In this document: positions 46,554-54,454 of the stretch, piece after piece | Layout of the letters: the number at the start of each line of letters is the position of its first letter | How positions within the stretch are numbered: position 1 is the first letter of the stretch | Source of the DNA: Candidatus Kutchimonas denitrificans | Lineage (GTDB): Bacteria > Gemmatimonadota > Gemmatimonadetes > Palauibacterales > KS3-K002 | Length of the DNA: 56,930 nt | Direction: 5' to 3' | Assembly: GCA_011774835.1 (NCBI GenBank) | Contig: JAACAK010000148.1 | Span: forward strand, 1 to 56,930 | The notes under the pieces: generated by a model | The model's database searches: none | What the model was told of the DNA's origin: nothing | Seen by the model: the letters and a program-made list of their open reading frames with translations, nothing else | Translations under genes and position numbers: made by a program

Positions 46554-47393
46554 GTGGCACACGCGGTCATCGCTATCGTATCCGACATCCACGCCGTATC
46601 CACCACCGCGCTCTGTCCACCGGGCGCGATTCGTTTAGATGACGGCGGCGAATATCATCCGTCGAAAGCGCAACTCTGGCTGTGGCAATGCTGGACGGAC
46701 TATTGGGACCGGGTGGAGCGGGTAAGGGACGAAGAAAAAGCCGACCTGTTCATCATCCTGCTCGGCGACCTCATCGACGGCGACCACCACGGCACCGCGC
46801 AGATCATCACGAAGCACCCGGGCGTGATGCACGACATCGCAATGCGCTGTATCGAGGAGCCGCTAGGGCTGGGCCCCGACCACATCTTCGTGATTCGCGG
46901 CACCGAGTCCCACACCGGCAAATCCGCATCCAAGGAAGAGGCGCTCGCGAAGAATATCCGCGACATGGGCCACCCCCTCGAGGAGGACCCCGCCGCCGAG
47001 ACGGCGTCCTGGTGGTACATGATGGCCGACATCAACGGCAAGCGCATCGACGCCGCCCACCACGGCCGCATGGGCACCCGATCCTATACGCGCGGCTCCT
47101 ATAGCCGCCTCTACGCATTCGACATCTGGGCGGAGCGTCAATTAAACGGTGAGAGACCACCCGACATCGCGTTCCGCGCACACCGTCACAAGATGGCCGA
47201 CTCCGGCGACCACTACCCGACGCGGCTCTTGCAATCCGGCGCGTGGCAGCTACAGACCGCGTTCGCCCACAAGATCGCGACGGAATCGCTGGCCGACATC
47301 GGCGGCTGGATCACCACGATCCGCGAGGACGGCTCAGTGTTTGTCCGCAAGGCGTATTACCAGCCCAAACGGGGGGCAGTATGGACCGGATAG
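46554..47393 (+). CDS. Calcineurin-like metallophosphoesterase (279 aa)
   Basis: Two-metal phosphoesterase fold: SDIH (9-12), GDLIDGDHH (about 70-78), RGTESH (about 118-123; replaces GNHE), AHHGR and FRAHRHK near the end. Family members cleave phosphodiesters in nucleic acids or nucleotides; the phage ones have no settled substrate. GTG start at 46554 behind AGGGGGGACAC. Stands at the right end of the lysis region, before the small HTH gene. Confidence 0.85.
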   Translation: MAHAVIAIVSDIHAVSTTALCPPGAIRLDDGGEYHPSKAQLWLWQCWTDYWDRVERVRDEEKADLFIILLGDLIDGDHHGTAQIITKHPGVMHDIAMRCIEEPLGLGPDHIFVIRGTESHTGKSASKEEALAKNIRDMGHPLEEDPAAETASWWYMMADINGKRIDAAHHGRMGTRSYTRGSYSRLYAFDIWAERQLNGERPPDIAFRAHRHKMADSGDHYPTRLLQSGAWQLQTAFAHKIATESLADIGGWITTIREDGSVFVRKAYYQPKRGAVWTG

Positions 47394-47662
47394 AAGTCAC
47401 CGAGAGCGAACTCCTCGAGGCGCTACAGGAGGCGACCGACGCCGAGCCGGACTGGGGGCCGTCCGACGCGCACACGGTGAGGGAGTTGGCGGCAGCGATG
47501 GACGTGGACCGCTCGGTGGTGCGGCGCAAGCTGCGCCCGCTGATCTTCGACGGCCAGGCGGAAGCCGTGAAGGTGCGTAGACCCGCGATGGACGGCTCGC
47601 TCCGTAAGGTGCCTGCGTATCGGTTGTTGGGCGAACCGGGGCAAAATGGCGAGGGTGAGTAG
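47381..47662 (+). CDS. Winged-helix DNA-binding protein (93 aa)
   Basis: HTVRELAAAMDVDRSVVRRKLRPLIFDGQAEAVKVRRPA (about 27-66) is a winged helix: two helices, recognition helix DRSVVRRKLRPLI and a beta wing, as in MarR/GntR-like small regulators. ATG 13 bases inside the phosphoesterase gene. Convergent with the - strand lipoprotein gene, so close to the lysogeny locus. Confidence 0.65.
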   Translation: MDRIEVTESELLEALQEATDAEPDWGPSDAHTVRELAAAMDVDRSVVRRKLRPLIFDGQAEAVKVRRPAMDGSLRKVPAYRLLGEPGQNGEGE

Positions 47663-47676
47663 CCCACCAACGCCAC

Positions 47677-48588
47677 TCAGCAGCCCTGTGTCCAAGCGAC
47701 GGTCACGTAATTCGCACCGTCGGCACTCCAGCATACGGGCATAAAGATTGTGAGGTCTACAATGCCACCCGGCCCCGGCGTTACTCCGGATATCTGGAAC
47801 TCCACACTCCCAGACACATCCATGCTATCCGGCAGATTGGTCGGATCCGTCGCGCCCGTCGTGTCGAAAGGATGCCAGCCGTCCCGGTGGAGATCGACCG
47901 GTCCGGCATCCCAGCCCGTACCCTGCCGGGTCGGTCCGGCGATCGATGGATGAAAATAATACCACTCCGTTGAGAGCGTCGAGATTGTGCCAGGAGTAAC
48001 CGGGTTACCCCATTCATCCCGGCCGAAGTTCGTGTCGTCTAGGTCGGCCAAATCTCGGAGTGGGTTGAACGCATCGCCGGCTTTCAACGAGAGCGGATGA
48101 ATCTGGCCGCCCTGACTCTGTGCCTCATCAAAGGTGAGCTCCGCTGGAGGACCGGCCGCAACGGCGAATGTGAACGTGGCAATCTCTTCTGCCCTCCCCC
48201 CCTTGGATGCGACTAGACGGGCCGTATAGGCACTATCCTCGCCGGACTCCATACGTGACGTCCATGCCCGGGTGCCCGTCGTGAGTTCGTTATACACGCG
48301 GCCGTTGGCGTCCGTGGTAAGCGACGGTGTAGCGAACGTGCCGGCACCGGGTCCATCCACTACCTCGAAGTTGACGAGCACGCCTTCCACGGGATTCGAG
48401 GCACCATCCGTAACGGACGCCACAACCGAATCCGATAGCGGTGTCTCTGGCGGCGCAAGTTGGTCCGCCCCGGCGGATACCTGAAGCGAAGAGAAAGTCA
48501 CGGAACTGGCCTCCGTGATGCTCTCCCCCGCGTCTCCGCACGCCACCAGCAACGCCACCGCCAGTCCCATCCATCCTATCCTGCTCAT
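47677..48588 (-). CDS. Ig-like (Big) domain lipoprotein, lysogenic-conversion candidate (303 aa)
   Basis: Lipoprotein signal MSRIGWMGLAVALLVACG with Cys17. Residues about 45-145 form a bacterial Ig-like domain (SVVASVTDGASNPVEGVLVNF, TDANGRVYNELTTG, YTARLVASKGGRAE), of the Big_1/invasin type frequent in lipoproteins of Gemmatimonadota and related groups. The C-terminal 150 residues are a second unknown beta-rich domain. On the - strand together with the repressor, it could be made in the lysogen and alter the cell surface. Ribosome site AGGGGGGAGAT. Confidence 0.75.
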   Translation of the reverse strand: MSRIGWMGLAVALLVACGDAGESITEASSVTFSSLQVSAGADQLAPPETPLSDSVVASVTDGASNPVEGVLVNFEVVDGPGAGTFATPSLTTDANGRVYNELTTGTRAWTSRMESGEDSAYTARLVASKGGRAEEIATFTFAVAAGPPAELTFDEAQSQGGQIHPLSLKAGDAFNPLRDLADLDDTNFGRDEWGNPVTPGTISTLSTEWYYFHPSIAGPTRQGTGWDAGPVDLHRDGWHPFDTTGATDPTNLPDSMDVSGSVEFQISGVTPGPGGIVDLTIFMPVCWSADGANYVTVAWTQGC

Positions 48589-48742
48589 ATCTCCCCCCTA
48601 CTGACCCTACACGCGTCTTGTACTACGGTACACCTTCCTGAAATCTTGTATAGGTAGGCACCGGCCCTCAAGCTTTTTCCCCCCGAGGGCTGTCAGAGGG
48701 CCGGTTCTTCGCTGGGTTTCCCTCCCCGTAGGACATCCCGCC
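48589..48742 (-). other. Intergenic region between lipoprotein and repressor
   Basis: Holds the leader of the - strand lipoprotein gene and a long perfect inverted repeat (48661-48704). No further gene is seen. Confidence 0.5.
48661..48704. terminator. Inverted repeat CCGGCCCTC/GAGGGCCGG
   Basis: Nine-base perfect arms (48661-48669 and 48696-48704), with an alternative inner pairing GCCCTC/GAGGGC (48664-48690). S-free of a long U-run on either side; could end repressor transcription on the - strand or act on both strands. Confidence 0.45.
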
Positions 48743-48982
48743 ATGCGTGTTGCTATCGAGGTTATCAAGCCCATCCCGGGTGTCGCCCGGCCAGGTGACT
48801 CCATCGTGCTCTTCCTCGACAAGCGACCCTATCCCGTCTCTGTAGTCAGACACTACCCGCCCAACACCGTCGCGAAGCTCATCCGTTATCGTTCTCATCT
48901 CCGTCTGGCTCCTCACCATCTCGGCCTTCTGGTTCAGTTGCTTCAAGAGCTTGAGAACCGAGGTAGGGATGCGGCTGGTTAG
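48743..48982 (+). CDS. Possible small + strand protein (79 aa)
   Basis: MRVAIEVIKPIPGVARPGDSI with later VVRHYPPNTVAKLI resembles a small phage protein type (short beta-barrel with PGVARPGD turn). Ribosome site TAGGA is only fair. It overlaps the end of the - strand repressor gene by 104 bases, and a competing - strand frame (48668-49000) is also open, so assignment is uncertain. Confidence 0.4.
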   Translation: MRVAIEVIKPIPGVARPGDSIVLFLDKRPYPVSVVRHYPPNTVAKLIRYRSHLRLAPHHLGLLVQLLQELENRGRDAAG

Positions 48983-49280
48983 CCTCAGCCTCCAATTCAT
49001 CGGCCTTCACCCGCATCCACTTCGCGGCGATGCGCATCTCCTCTCCCTCCGCAGGTTGTGCAGATGCACCCTCCCGGAGAAATGCTGGTGTGACGCCCAG
49101 TGCGCTAGCCAGTGATGCCACGGTATCGTCGTCGGGGCTGCTTCGGTTGTTCTCGATTCTCGACAGCGTATTGCGGTGAACCCGCGCTAGATCTGCCAAT
49201 TTTCCCACCGTAAGGTTTCGGGCCTTCCGGAGACGACACACTCTGTCGCCCAACCTTTCTGGCGGCACCCCTCCGTGCAC
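48879..49280 (-). CDS. XRE-family repressor (CI-like, 133 aa)
   Basis: HTH_XRE domain: LGDRVCRLRKARNLTVGKLADLARVHRNTLSRIEN with recognition helix VHRNTLSRIENN and SSPDDDTVASLASALGVTPAFL. A helical second part (AAKWMRVKADELEAEAN) and acidic tail lack a LexA-type Ser-Lys protease, so induction would differ from lambda. GTG at 49280 (preceded by GGAGG) is chosen; the frame is open to 49349 with a TTG. Divergent from the + strand promoter at 49308 with repeated operator half-sites. Confidence 0.85.
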   Translation of the reverse strand: MHGGVPPERLGDRVCRLRKARNLTVGKLADLARVHRNTLSRIENNRSSPDDDTVASLASALGVTPAFLREGASAQPAEGEEMRIAAKWMRVKADELEAEANQPHPYLGSQALEATEPEGRDGEEPDGDENDNG

Positions 49281-49382
49281 TCGCACAGCCCTCCACCGAG
49301 ATGAGGGTTGACTTCTGTGCAGGCGCACAGTATACTCGCACAGTGTCAACCTAGAACCCCCGCCGCTGTGCGGGAAACCAGA
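49279..49382. promoter_or_regulatory. Operator region with CGCACAG/CTGTGCG half-sites
   Basis: Half-sites at 49282-49288, 49315-49320 with 49325-49330 (a perfect CTGTGC-N4-GCACAG palindrome), 49337-49343 and 49376-49382. ACTCGCACAG is an exact repeat at 49279 and 49334. They cover the spacer and start of the rightward promoter, the expected repressor sites. Confidence 0.75.
49308..49336 (+). promoter_or_regulatory. Sigma-70 promoter PR-like
   Basis: TTGACT (49308-49313), exactly 17 bases, TATACT (49331-49336). Near-consensus and overlapped by the operators. Drives the RHH/methyltransferase/ERF early operon. Confidence 0.85.
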
Positions 49383-49390
49383 GGTAGAAC

Positions 49391-49600
49391 ATGCCGAGTG
49401 ACCCCACGGTGACGCAAGAATCTCGGACCCAAAAGGTGGCCATCGCCGTCACCCCGTCTGAGAAGGATGCTATCGATATCTACGTGAAGGTCCACCGGCC
49501 GGAGGGTGGCGCGTCGGGGCTTCTCCGCGACAAGCCATTCCAAGAAGTCGTGACCGCCGGCCGCAAGATGCTCGACCGCTTGGCCGAGGATGTGGCCTGA
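49391..49600 (+). CDS. Ribbon-helix-helix-like small regulator (69 aa)
   Basis: KVAIAVTPSEKDAIDIYVKV followed by GASGLLRDKPFQEVVTAGRKML fits the beta-strand/helix/helix of Arc/MetJ-type or MobC-like proteins. First gene under the rightward promoter, the slot of Cro. ATG behind AGAGGTAGAAC. Whether it opposes the repressor is inference. Confidence 0.6.
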   Translation: MPSDPTVTQESRTQKVAIAVTPSEKDAIDIYVKVHRPEGGASGLLRDKPFQEVVTAGRKMLDRLAEDVA

Positions 49601-49601
49601 G

Positions 49602-50603
49602 ATGTCGAAGACCGACCAGCTTCGCGAGATGCGCGAGGCGCAAGCCAAGTCGATGGAAATCGGCAAGGGACCTGTCATGGCCGAGGACCACGTCCGTGAG
49701 GCGTGGGGCGCATGGCAGGACACCGTGGACGGGATCATGAGGGCGGCGCGTCATACTCAGGCCGCTTTCGATGCCGCGAAGGAAGAGGGTATCGAGTGGC
49801 AGACGTTCTTCGCGGCGAAGGGCGAACGGGTGGAGGGGGAGCACTTTCCGTTCGGGGACTCCACGGCCCGAATGCTCCGCACCATCGCCACCGACAGCCG
49901 GCTGGTGGAGTGTTACCACGGTAACGCTCTCCCCCCCGCCTGGAGGACCCTCTACAAGCTCTCCACGCTGGACGATGAGGAGTGGGAGAAGGTCGAGCCC
50001 CACATCTCGCCGGACATGGAGCGGCGGGACATCACCCGCCTGCTGAGAGACGGCGACCGGGGCGAGGCTCCTCCACTCCCCAAGGGCATTTACAGGGTCG
50101 TCTACGCAGACCCGCCGTGGTCCTACGGACAGTCGGTGGAGGGTTACGGTCCCGCCGAATTCCACTACCCCACGATGGACACCGAAGACATCTGCGAGAT
50201 GGGCGTGCGGGAGATCGTCGCGGACGATGCGGCGCTCTTTCTCTGGACCACGTCCCCGAAGTTGCGGGAGGGCCTCGCGGTGGTGGACGCCTGGGGCTTC
50301 AGCTACAAGGCATCGTTCGTGTGGGACAAGGTCCGCCACAACTACGGCCACTACAACTCGGTCCGGCACGAATTCCTGCTGGTGGCGACCCGGGGGAGTT
50401 GCACCCCGGACCGCCCGAAGCTTTACGACAGCGTGGTATCCGAGGAGCGCACCGAGCACTCGCGCAAGCCGCGCCTGTTCCGCGAGATGATCGACGATCT
50501 CTATTCCCCGCCCGACCTGCCGTCCGTGGACCGCGTTGAGCTTTTTGCTCGCGGCGAGCTTCCCGAGCACTGGCATGGACATGGTGACGAGGTCGCAGCG
50601 TGA
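49602..50603 (+). CDS. MT-A70 family N6-adenine methyltransferase with N-terminal domain (333 aa)
   Basis: Catalytic DPPW (170-173) in VVYADPPWSYG, then PTMDTEDICEM, ALFLWTTSPKL, FSYKASFVWDK and HEFLLVATRG: the complete MT-A70 pattern. The first 155 residues are a separate helical domain (DUF3102-like: FPFGDSTARMLRTIATDS, ALPPAWRTLYKLSTL) that may guide DNA binding. ATG at 49602, one base after the RHH stop. Confidence 0.88.
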   Translation: MSKTDQLREMREAQAKSMEIGKGPVMAEDHVREAWGAWQDTVDGIMRAARHTQAAFDAAKEEGIEWQTFFAAKGERVEGEHFPFGDSTARMLRTIATDSRLVECYHGNALPPAWRTLYKLSTLDDEEWEKVEPHISPDMERRDITRLLRDGDRGEAPPLPKGIYRVVYADPPWSYGQSVEGYGPAEFHYPTMDTEDICEMGVREIVADDAALFLWTTSPKLREGLAVVDAWGFSYKASFVWDKVRHNYGHYNSVRHEFLLVATRGSCTPDRPKLYDSVVSEERTEHSRKPRLFREMIDDLYSPPDLPSVDRVELFARGELPEHWHGHGDEVAA

Positions 50604-51109
50604 GCCGGGCGGAGGTGCGGGCGAATCAGAAAGGAGAGGCCATCGCCCAAGGGCATCTGGACCGGTTCTATCGCTCCCAAGGCTGGGAGCCGGACCGCAG
50701 TCAGGCATGCCCGCAATTCGACGTGCTCCTACGTGCGGATGCTTCATGGCACCCCGTAGAAGAGAAGTGCCTGCGCTGGGCCGGTGCGGAGGAAGCGTTC
50801 CTGGTAGAGGTCGTGCAAGCCGTGTGGGAGACGGATTGGGGCTGGTATCACCACACAGACTGCCAGCGCCTCTTTTGGGTGCCGTGCGACAGCGAGTGGC
50901 GGCCCCGGTGCCTGTTCAGCGTGAATTGGCCGCGCTTCAAGGAGTGGGTGCCCGAGATGATGGAAGAGCACCCACACCCGGGCCAGCAGTGGCGTTGGCA
51001 CGAATGCCCCGATGGATACGGGTACACGCTCAACGTCCGCATCCCGTGGGAAAGAATACCCGACGGACTCTATCACTACTGGCGGCACGTGGACGATCTG
51101 CCGTTCTAG
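50600..51109 (+). CDS. PD-(D/E)XK-like nuclease candidate (169 aa)
   Basis: GEAIAQGHLDRFYRSQGWEPDRS, FDVLLRADASWHPVEEKCLRW and LVEVVQAVWETDWGWYHHTDCQRLFWV give the helix-strand-strand-helix order with Asp (FDVLL) and E-x-K (VEEK) of PD-(D/E)XK nucleases (VRR-like/Holliday or repair nucleases). GTG at 50600 overlaps the methyltransferase stop by four bases. Function in early recombination or restriction is possible. Confidence 0.55.
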   Translation: MSRAEVRANQKGEAIAQGHLDRFYRSQGWEPDRSQACPQFDVLLRADASWHPVEEKCLRWAGAEEAFLVEVVQAVWETDWGWYHHTDCQRLFWVPCDSEWRPRCLFSVNWPRFKEWVPEMMEEHPHPGQQWRWHECPDGYGYTLNVRIPWERIPDGLYHYWRHVDDLPF

Positions 51110-51222
51110 GTCTGCCAACACCCTCTTGAGCGGCCCGGATATGTGCTCCATGCGCAGGAATGTTCACCGAAGCACCCGAAGCGTCACGTCGGAATGAGCC
51201 CAAAATCGACAGGAGGTGCGCG
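51110..51222 (+). other. Short intergenic region
   Basis: 113 bases without gene; ends in a very strong ribosome site (AGGAGGTGCGCG) for the HTH protein at 51223. No promoter boxes recognised. Confidence 0.4.
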
Positions 51223-51711
51223 ATGAGCGACCGAGGCCCGGTGGCAGACACGCACCGCAGGAGATACGCGGGACGGACGCTCAGGACGGCGATACCGAGG
51301 GATACAACGGCGGCGCTCGCGGAGAGGCGCGGGGTTACGCAGCGGACGATCCAGCGTGACTGCGACGGCGAGAACCGCTCGTGGCTCACCGGCTTCCTGG
51401 ACGAGTTGGAGCGGGTGTACGAGGCCGGTGGCGACCTGTTTCCCATCGTCGCCCACGTCACGTCCTACGCGAAATACCTCAAGCTCCACGGCCGCCCGGC
51501 GCACGCTCTGGTGGAGCGCTGGCACGAGCTAGCCGAGGCCGAACACGAATACGAGATGCGCCAGAACCGAGCGCGCCAGAACGGCGAGTCTGCCGAGGGC
51601 GAGGTCCTCGCGGACCAGGCCCATGCCGCCGTCCTCACGGAGCTTTCGGCGGTACGGAGGATCCTCGAAGAGCGGCATATCGATCCGCGTGGATATAGGA
51701 GGGAGATGTGA
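51223..51711 (+). CDS. HTH regulator with helical C-terminal domain (162 aa)
   Basis: TAALAERRGVTQRTIQRDCDGEN contains an HTH (TQRTIQRD recognition helix); then a long helical part (LTGFLDELERVYEAGGDLF, HELAEAEHEYEMRQNRARQ). Resembles CII/regulatory proteins of lambdoid-type lysogeny regions only in size and place. Strong ribosome site, so probably well expressed early. Confidence 0.65.
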   Translation: MSDRGPVADTHRRRYAGRTLRTAIPRDTTAALAERRGVTQRTIQRDCDGENRSWLTGFLDELERVYEAGGDLFPIVAHVTSYAKYLKLHGRPAHALVERWHELAEAEHEYEMRQNRARQNGESAEGEVLADQAHAAVLTELSAVRRILEERHIDPRGYRREM

Positions 51712-51971
51712 GCCGAAGGAGCCTGCATTGGAAGCGATTGTTGGGCGCGCCCGGTTGGGCGAAGGGCAAGAATCCCGGCCCGCACAAGCGCCACGAGGCC
51801 AAGGATTCTCAGTGCGGCGGATCCAGCGACAAGCTCAAGCGCACTCTTCCGAGCGGCAAGGTGAAGGACAAGAACGGGAACGTCTGCACCCTCCCGATGA
51901 AGCCCGAGACACGCGAACGGGCCATCGCGGCGGCAGAGGGGCGCCCGCCCAAGCTGGAGCAATTCAAATGA
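51708..51971 (+). CDS. Small basic protein (87 aa)
   Basis: Lys/Arg-rich and Gly-containing (KRLLGAPGWAKGKNPGPHKR; KLKRTLPSGKVKDKNGN), with two Cys. GTG overlaps upstream stop by four. Likely binds nucleic acid; unrecognised. Confidence 0.6.
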   Translation: MSRRSLHWKRLLGAPGWAKGKNPGPHKRHEAKDSQCGGSSDKLKRTLPSGKVKDKNGNVCTLPMKPETRERAIAAAEGRPPKLEQFK

Positions 51972-52057
51972 CCCACCCTCAACCCATCCGCGCCGTTCTC
52001 TACCTGGCCGCGACCTGGGGACTGGCCGTGTGGATGATCGGAGGTGGTGCGTTGTGA
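51968..52057 (+). CDS. Tiny membrane peptide (29 aa)
   Basis: ATG at 51968 (ATGA overlap), TGA at 52057, itself overlapped by the next GTG. One hydrophobic span (RAVLYLAATWGLAVWMIGGGAL). Confidence 0.5.
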   Translation: MTHPQPIRAVLYLAATWGLAVWMIGGGAL

Positions 52058-52257
52058 AGTGCGGACGATGCGGTGAAAAGGCTGCGATTCGAGTCCGGCG
52101 GGGGGAGATCTATGTGTGTCTCGGTTGCGCGATGGACGACCCCCCCGAGCCGGATCCCGAGAAACTAGCTGAGTGTGAGCGCAACTGGAGAGCATTCCGC
52201 GAACGCATGAGGAAGCGAAAGAAGGCCCATTGCGCTCGTGTGGGCGGGGATGGTTGA
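52054..52257 (+). CDS. Zinc-ribbon small protein (67 aa)
   Basis: CGRCGEKAAIRVRRGEIYVCLGC (3-25): CxxC and CxxC separated by a short hairpin, a zinc ribbon. The rest is a charged helix (CERNWRAFRERMRKRKKAHC). GTG overlaps the previous stop by four bases. Confidence 0.6.
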   Translation: MKCGRCGEKAAIRVRRGEIYVCLGCAMDDPPEPDPEKLAECERNWRAFRERMRKRKKAHCARVGGDG

Positions 52258-52292
52258 CCCGCTGGCCGTGTGGATGGCAACCGGAGGCTGAT

Positions 52293-52376
52293 ATGAAGAA
52301 CGGATGCTGGATGGTGGGCCGGATTCGGTCCGGCGTGGTGGTCTACCTCGTGGCCGTGCTGAGGGGGTGGAAGTGA
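52293..52376 (+). CDS. Tiny membrane peptide (27 aa)
   Basis: ATG to TGA, span SGVVVYLVAVL; overlaps the next GTG by four. The frame could also start at TTG 52254 inside the stop of the upstream gene. Low certainty. Confidence 0.4.
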   Translation: MKNGCWMVGRIRSGVVVYLVAVLRGWK

Positions 52377-52657
52377 GCGAAGCGACCGAGGGGACCACGA
52401 GACAGCGTGCGGAGCACTGGATCGACGTTTGTGAGAACTCGATCGGTCCCATGCCGAGCCGTGAGTATCGGGAAGTCGGTGAAGCGTTGAAGCACTACGT
52501 CGGCCTCCTCGATCGACTCCCCCATAAGCGCATCATCTACAGACGGGAAGACGGCTCGTTCACGATCCAGAAGACGAACCCCGCCCAGCGTCCCGAGAAA
52601 CTGAGGTTCGCGGACGCAGACGAACTGGCCGACTGGCTCCTGAGAGACGATGCCTGA
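52373..52657 (+). CDS. Hypothetical protein (94 aa)
   Basis: GTG behind GAGGGGGTGGAA. Helical with a beta hairpin (KRIIYRREDGSFTIQK). No family recognised. Eight-base overlap with the next start. Confidence 0.6.
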   Translation: MSEATEGTTRQRAEHWIDVCENSIGPMPSREYREVGEALKHYVGLLDRLPHKRIIYRREDGSFTIQKTNPAQRPEKLRFADADELADWLLRDDA

Positions 52658-52832
52658 CGACACCCCCACCAACCTCCGCGCCCGCGACAGGGACGAGCAG
52701 AAGCTACGCAGGCGCGTCAACGAGGCGTTCTATCGCTACCGGGAGTATGGCGGGCACGGCTACAAGGCATCGCTGGACGCGGCCAGACGGACGCTCACGA
52801 CCTATCTGAGACAGCGCGAGAGGACCGCATGA
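52650..52832 (+). CDS. Small basic helical protein (60 aa)
   Basis: Arg-rich (NLRARDRDEQKLRRRVNEAF, ASLDAARRTLTTYLRQR). Overlaps both neighbours by 4-8 bases. Unknown. Confidence 0.6.
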   Translation: MPDDTPTNLRARDRDEQKLRRRVNEAFYRYREYGGHGYKASLDAARRTLTTYLRQRERTA

Positions 52833-53110
52833 GAACCTCGACGCAGGTCCCGCCGAAGCCGAAGCCACCGACTTACGAGGACATCCGCATCCGCATCCTC
52901 CAGAAAGAGAACGCGCGCCTGCGCGGTGAGATACGCGACCTGGTTCGTGAGAAGGGCGATTTCAAGTCCATGGTGAAATGGCTCTGCCAGGACGCCGAGC
53001 CCGTCATCGCGAAGCCGACCGAGAACCGCCTCAACTATCTGGCGAGGACCGTGAGCGACGCGCGACGGCTGTTGAGGCCGAAGCCGGAGAACAAGGCGGG
53101 CAAGCGGTGA
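52829..53110 (+). CDS. Coiled-coil hypothetical protein (93 aa)
   Basis: Pro-rich start (QVPPKPKPPTYE) then a heptad helix (IRILQKENARLRGEIRDLVRE). ATGA overlap upstream, GTGA overlap downstream. Unknown. Confidence 0.6.
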   Translation: MRTSTQVPPKPKPPTYEDIRIRILQKENARLRGEIRDLVREKGDFKSMVKWLCQDAEPVIAKPTENRLNYLARTVSDARRLLRPKPENKAGKR

Positions 53111-53292
53111 GCATCTACGGCATGGGCCGCCCGCACATCGACGAGAACGGCCAGCGCCGCGACCTAAAGGACACCCTCGAATACATCGAGACCGAGGCCG
53201 AGATGGCGGAACGGGAGAGCAGATACGAACGGCGCACGCTCGGGCCCGCGCCCGTGCTGAGACATGAGGTACAATCAAGGGAGGAGACGTGA
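53107..53292 (+). CDS. Small hypothetical protein (61 aa)
   Basis: GTG in the overlap with the previous stop. Charged helix TLEYIETEAEMAERESRYER. Unknown. Overlaps next GTG by four. Confidence 0.55.
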   Translation: MSIYGMGRPHIDENGQRRDLKDTLEYIETEAEMAERESRYERRTLGPAPVLRHEVQSREET

Positions 53293-53603
53293 GCACAGAG
53301 ACGAAGGTGAGGCATACGGCTGGGCCGTGGAGGGTGTCGCGTTGGTTGGACGGGATTGGCGGCTCACAGCCCTGCGTGTGCGCCGGTGGGGCAACGGTGG
53401 CGAGGATGCACGTCGCTCCTATCACACCCGAAAGAGAAGCCGAAGCCAACGCCCGCCTCATCGCCGCCGCGCCGGAGCTTCTGAAGGCGCTCAAAGCGTT
53501 GGTCGAGCCCTGCGAATGCTATGGACGTGACAGGGGCGAGCACGGGCCGCTCTGTGAACACGCCCGCGCCGCCATCGCCAAGGCCACCCGGGAGGAGACA
53601 TGA
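53289..53603 (+). CDS. Common phage ANARLIAAAPELL-type protein (104 aa)
   Basis: Starts with HTAGPWRVS and contains REAEANARLIAAAPELLKALKALV, the signature of a small protein found next to recombination genes in many phages (function unknown). Cys-containing end (CECYGRDRGEHGPLCEHAR). GTG start, GTGA overlap. Confidence 0.75.
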   Translation: MSTETKVRHTAGPWRVSRWLDGIGGSQPCVCAGGATVARMHVAPITPEREAEANARLIAAAPELLKALKALVEPCECYGRDRGEHGPLCEHARAAIAKATREET

Positions 53604-54454
53604 GCGAGATGAACGGGGGACCGGGCATCTACCGCAAGATCGCGGACGTGCTCGCAGAGATCGAGGAGATCCCGAAGACGGGCAAGAACCCGCACTTCGG
53701 CTACGCCTTCCACGAGGAGCAAGTCATCGTCGAGCACCTCCGGCCGTTGCTGGCGGAGCGAGGCGTGACGCTGGTGGTGAGCCAGGGAGAACGCACCGTC
53801 GAGGAATACGGCAACGATGAGGACGGCTACAAGAAGATCGTGGTCGCCCCCACGAGCGTGACGTTCGTGGACGCCGAGGACGGATCGAACTTCACGGCGA
53901 CTGTCTGGGGCGAAGGGCAGGACACGCAGGACAAGGGATCCCACAAGGCGCTCGTCGGCGCGTTCAAGTACGCGCTGATGAAGACGTTCCTCATCTCCTC
54001 GGGCAAGGACGACCCGGAGCACGACCGTGGCGCCAAGCCGAGTAGGCGGTCGAAGCGTCAGGGGGATTCGGGATATGCCTGCCCGGAGTGTGGGGCGACG
54101 AATATGTGGGACAACCGCGACGACAAGAAGGCGGGCAAGCGGAGCGCGAAGTTTCCCGACTTCAAGTGCCGCGAGTGTGACCACCCCATCTGGGGCACAC
54201 ACCCCGATGACCAGACGGACGCCCCCGAGGAGCTCATCAGCCGCGTGAAGGGCTTGCTGGACGTGGCAGGGATGCAGGACCTCGTGACGGTGGAACAGGC
54301 CACACGCGTACACGAGGCGCTGGAGAGCGGCGATAAGGGCCGCGTGGAGCGCGCAAGGACGTGGCTCAAAGACCTCATCGCCAACGAAGGCGAAGACCCC
54401 GAGCCGAACCCCGAGAACCCGGCAGAGGCCGAGGAGCAGGAGGCGTTGCTGTGA
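53600..54454 (+). CDS. erf: ERF-family single-strand annealing protein
   Basis: Anneals complementary single strands in phage recombination. ERF core at about 8-135: YRKIADVLAEIEEIPKTGKNP, GYAFHEEQVIVEHLRPLLAE, then GEGQDTQDKGSHKALVGAFKYALMKTFLIS, the conserved G-x-D-x-DK-x2-A-x4-KY segment. A zinc ribbon (CPECGATN ... CRECDHP, about 155-195) and an acidic C-terminus follow. 284 aa. Works with RusA (3569) and other early functions. Confidence 0.88.
   Translation: MSEMNGGPGIYRKIADVLAEIEEIPKTGKNPHFGYAFHEEQVIVEHLRPLLAERGVTLVVSQGERTVEEYGNDEDGYKKIVVAPTSVTFVDAEDGSNFTATVWGEGQDTQDKGSHKALVGAFKYALMKTFLISSGKDDPEHDRGAKPSRRSKRQGDSGYACPECGATNMWDNRDDKKAGKRSAKFPDFKCRECDHPIWGTHPDDQTDAPEELISRVKGLLDVAGMQDLVTVEQATRVHEALESGDKGRVERARTWLKDLIANEGEDPEPNPENPAEAEEQEALL

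Noticed and set aside
48668-49000. 110-codon - strand frame behind the repressor
   Set aside because: Starts inside the repressor gene with no ribosome site; crosses the inverted repeat at 48661; the opposing + strand frame at 48743 is at least as likely.
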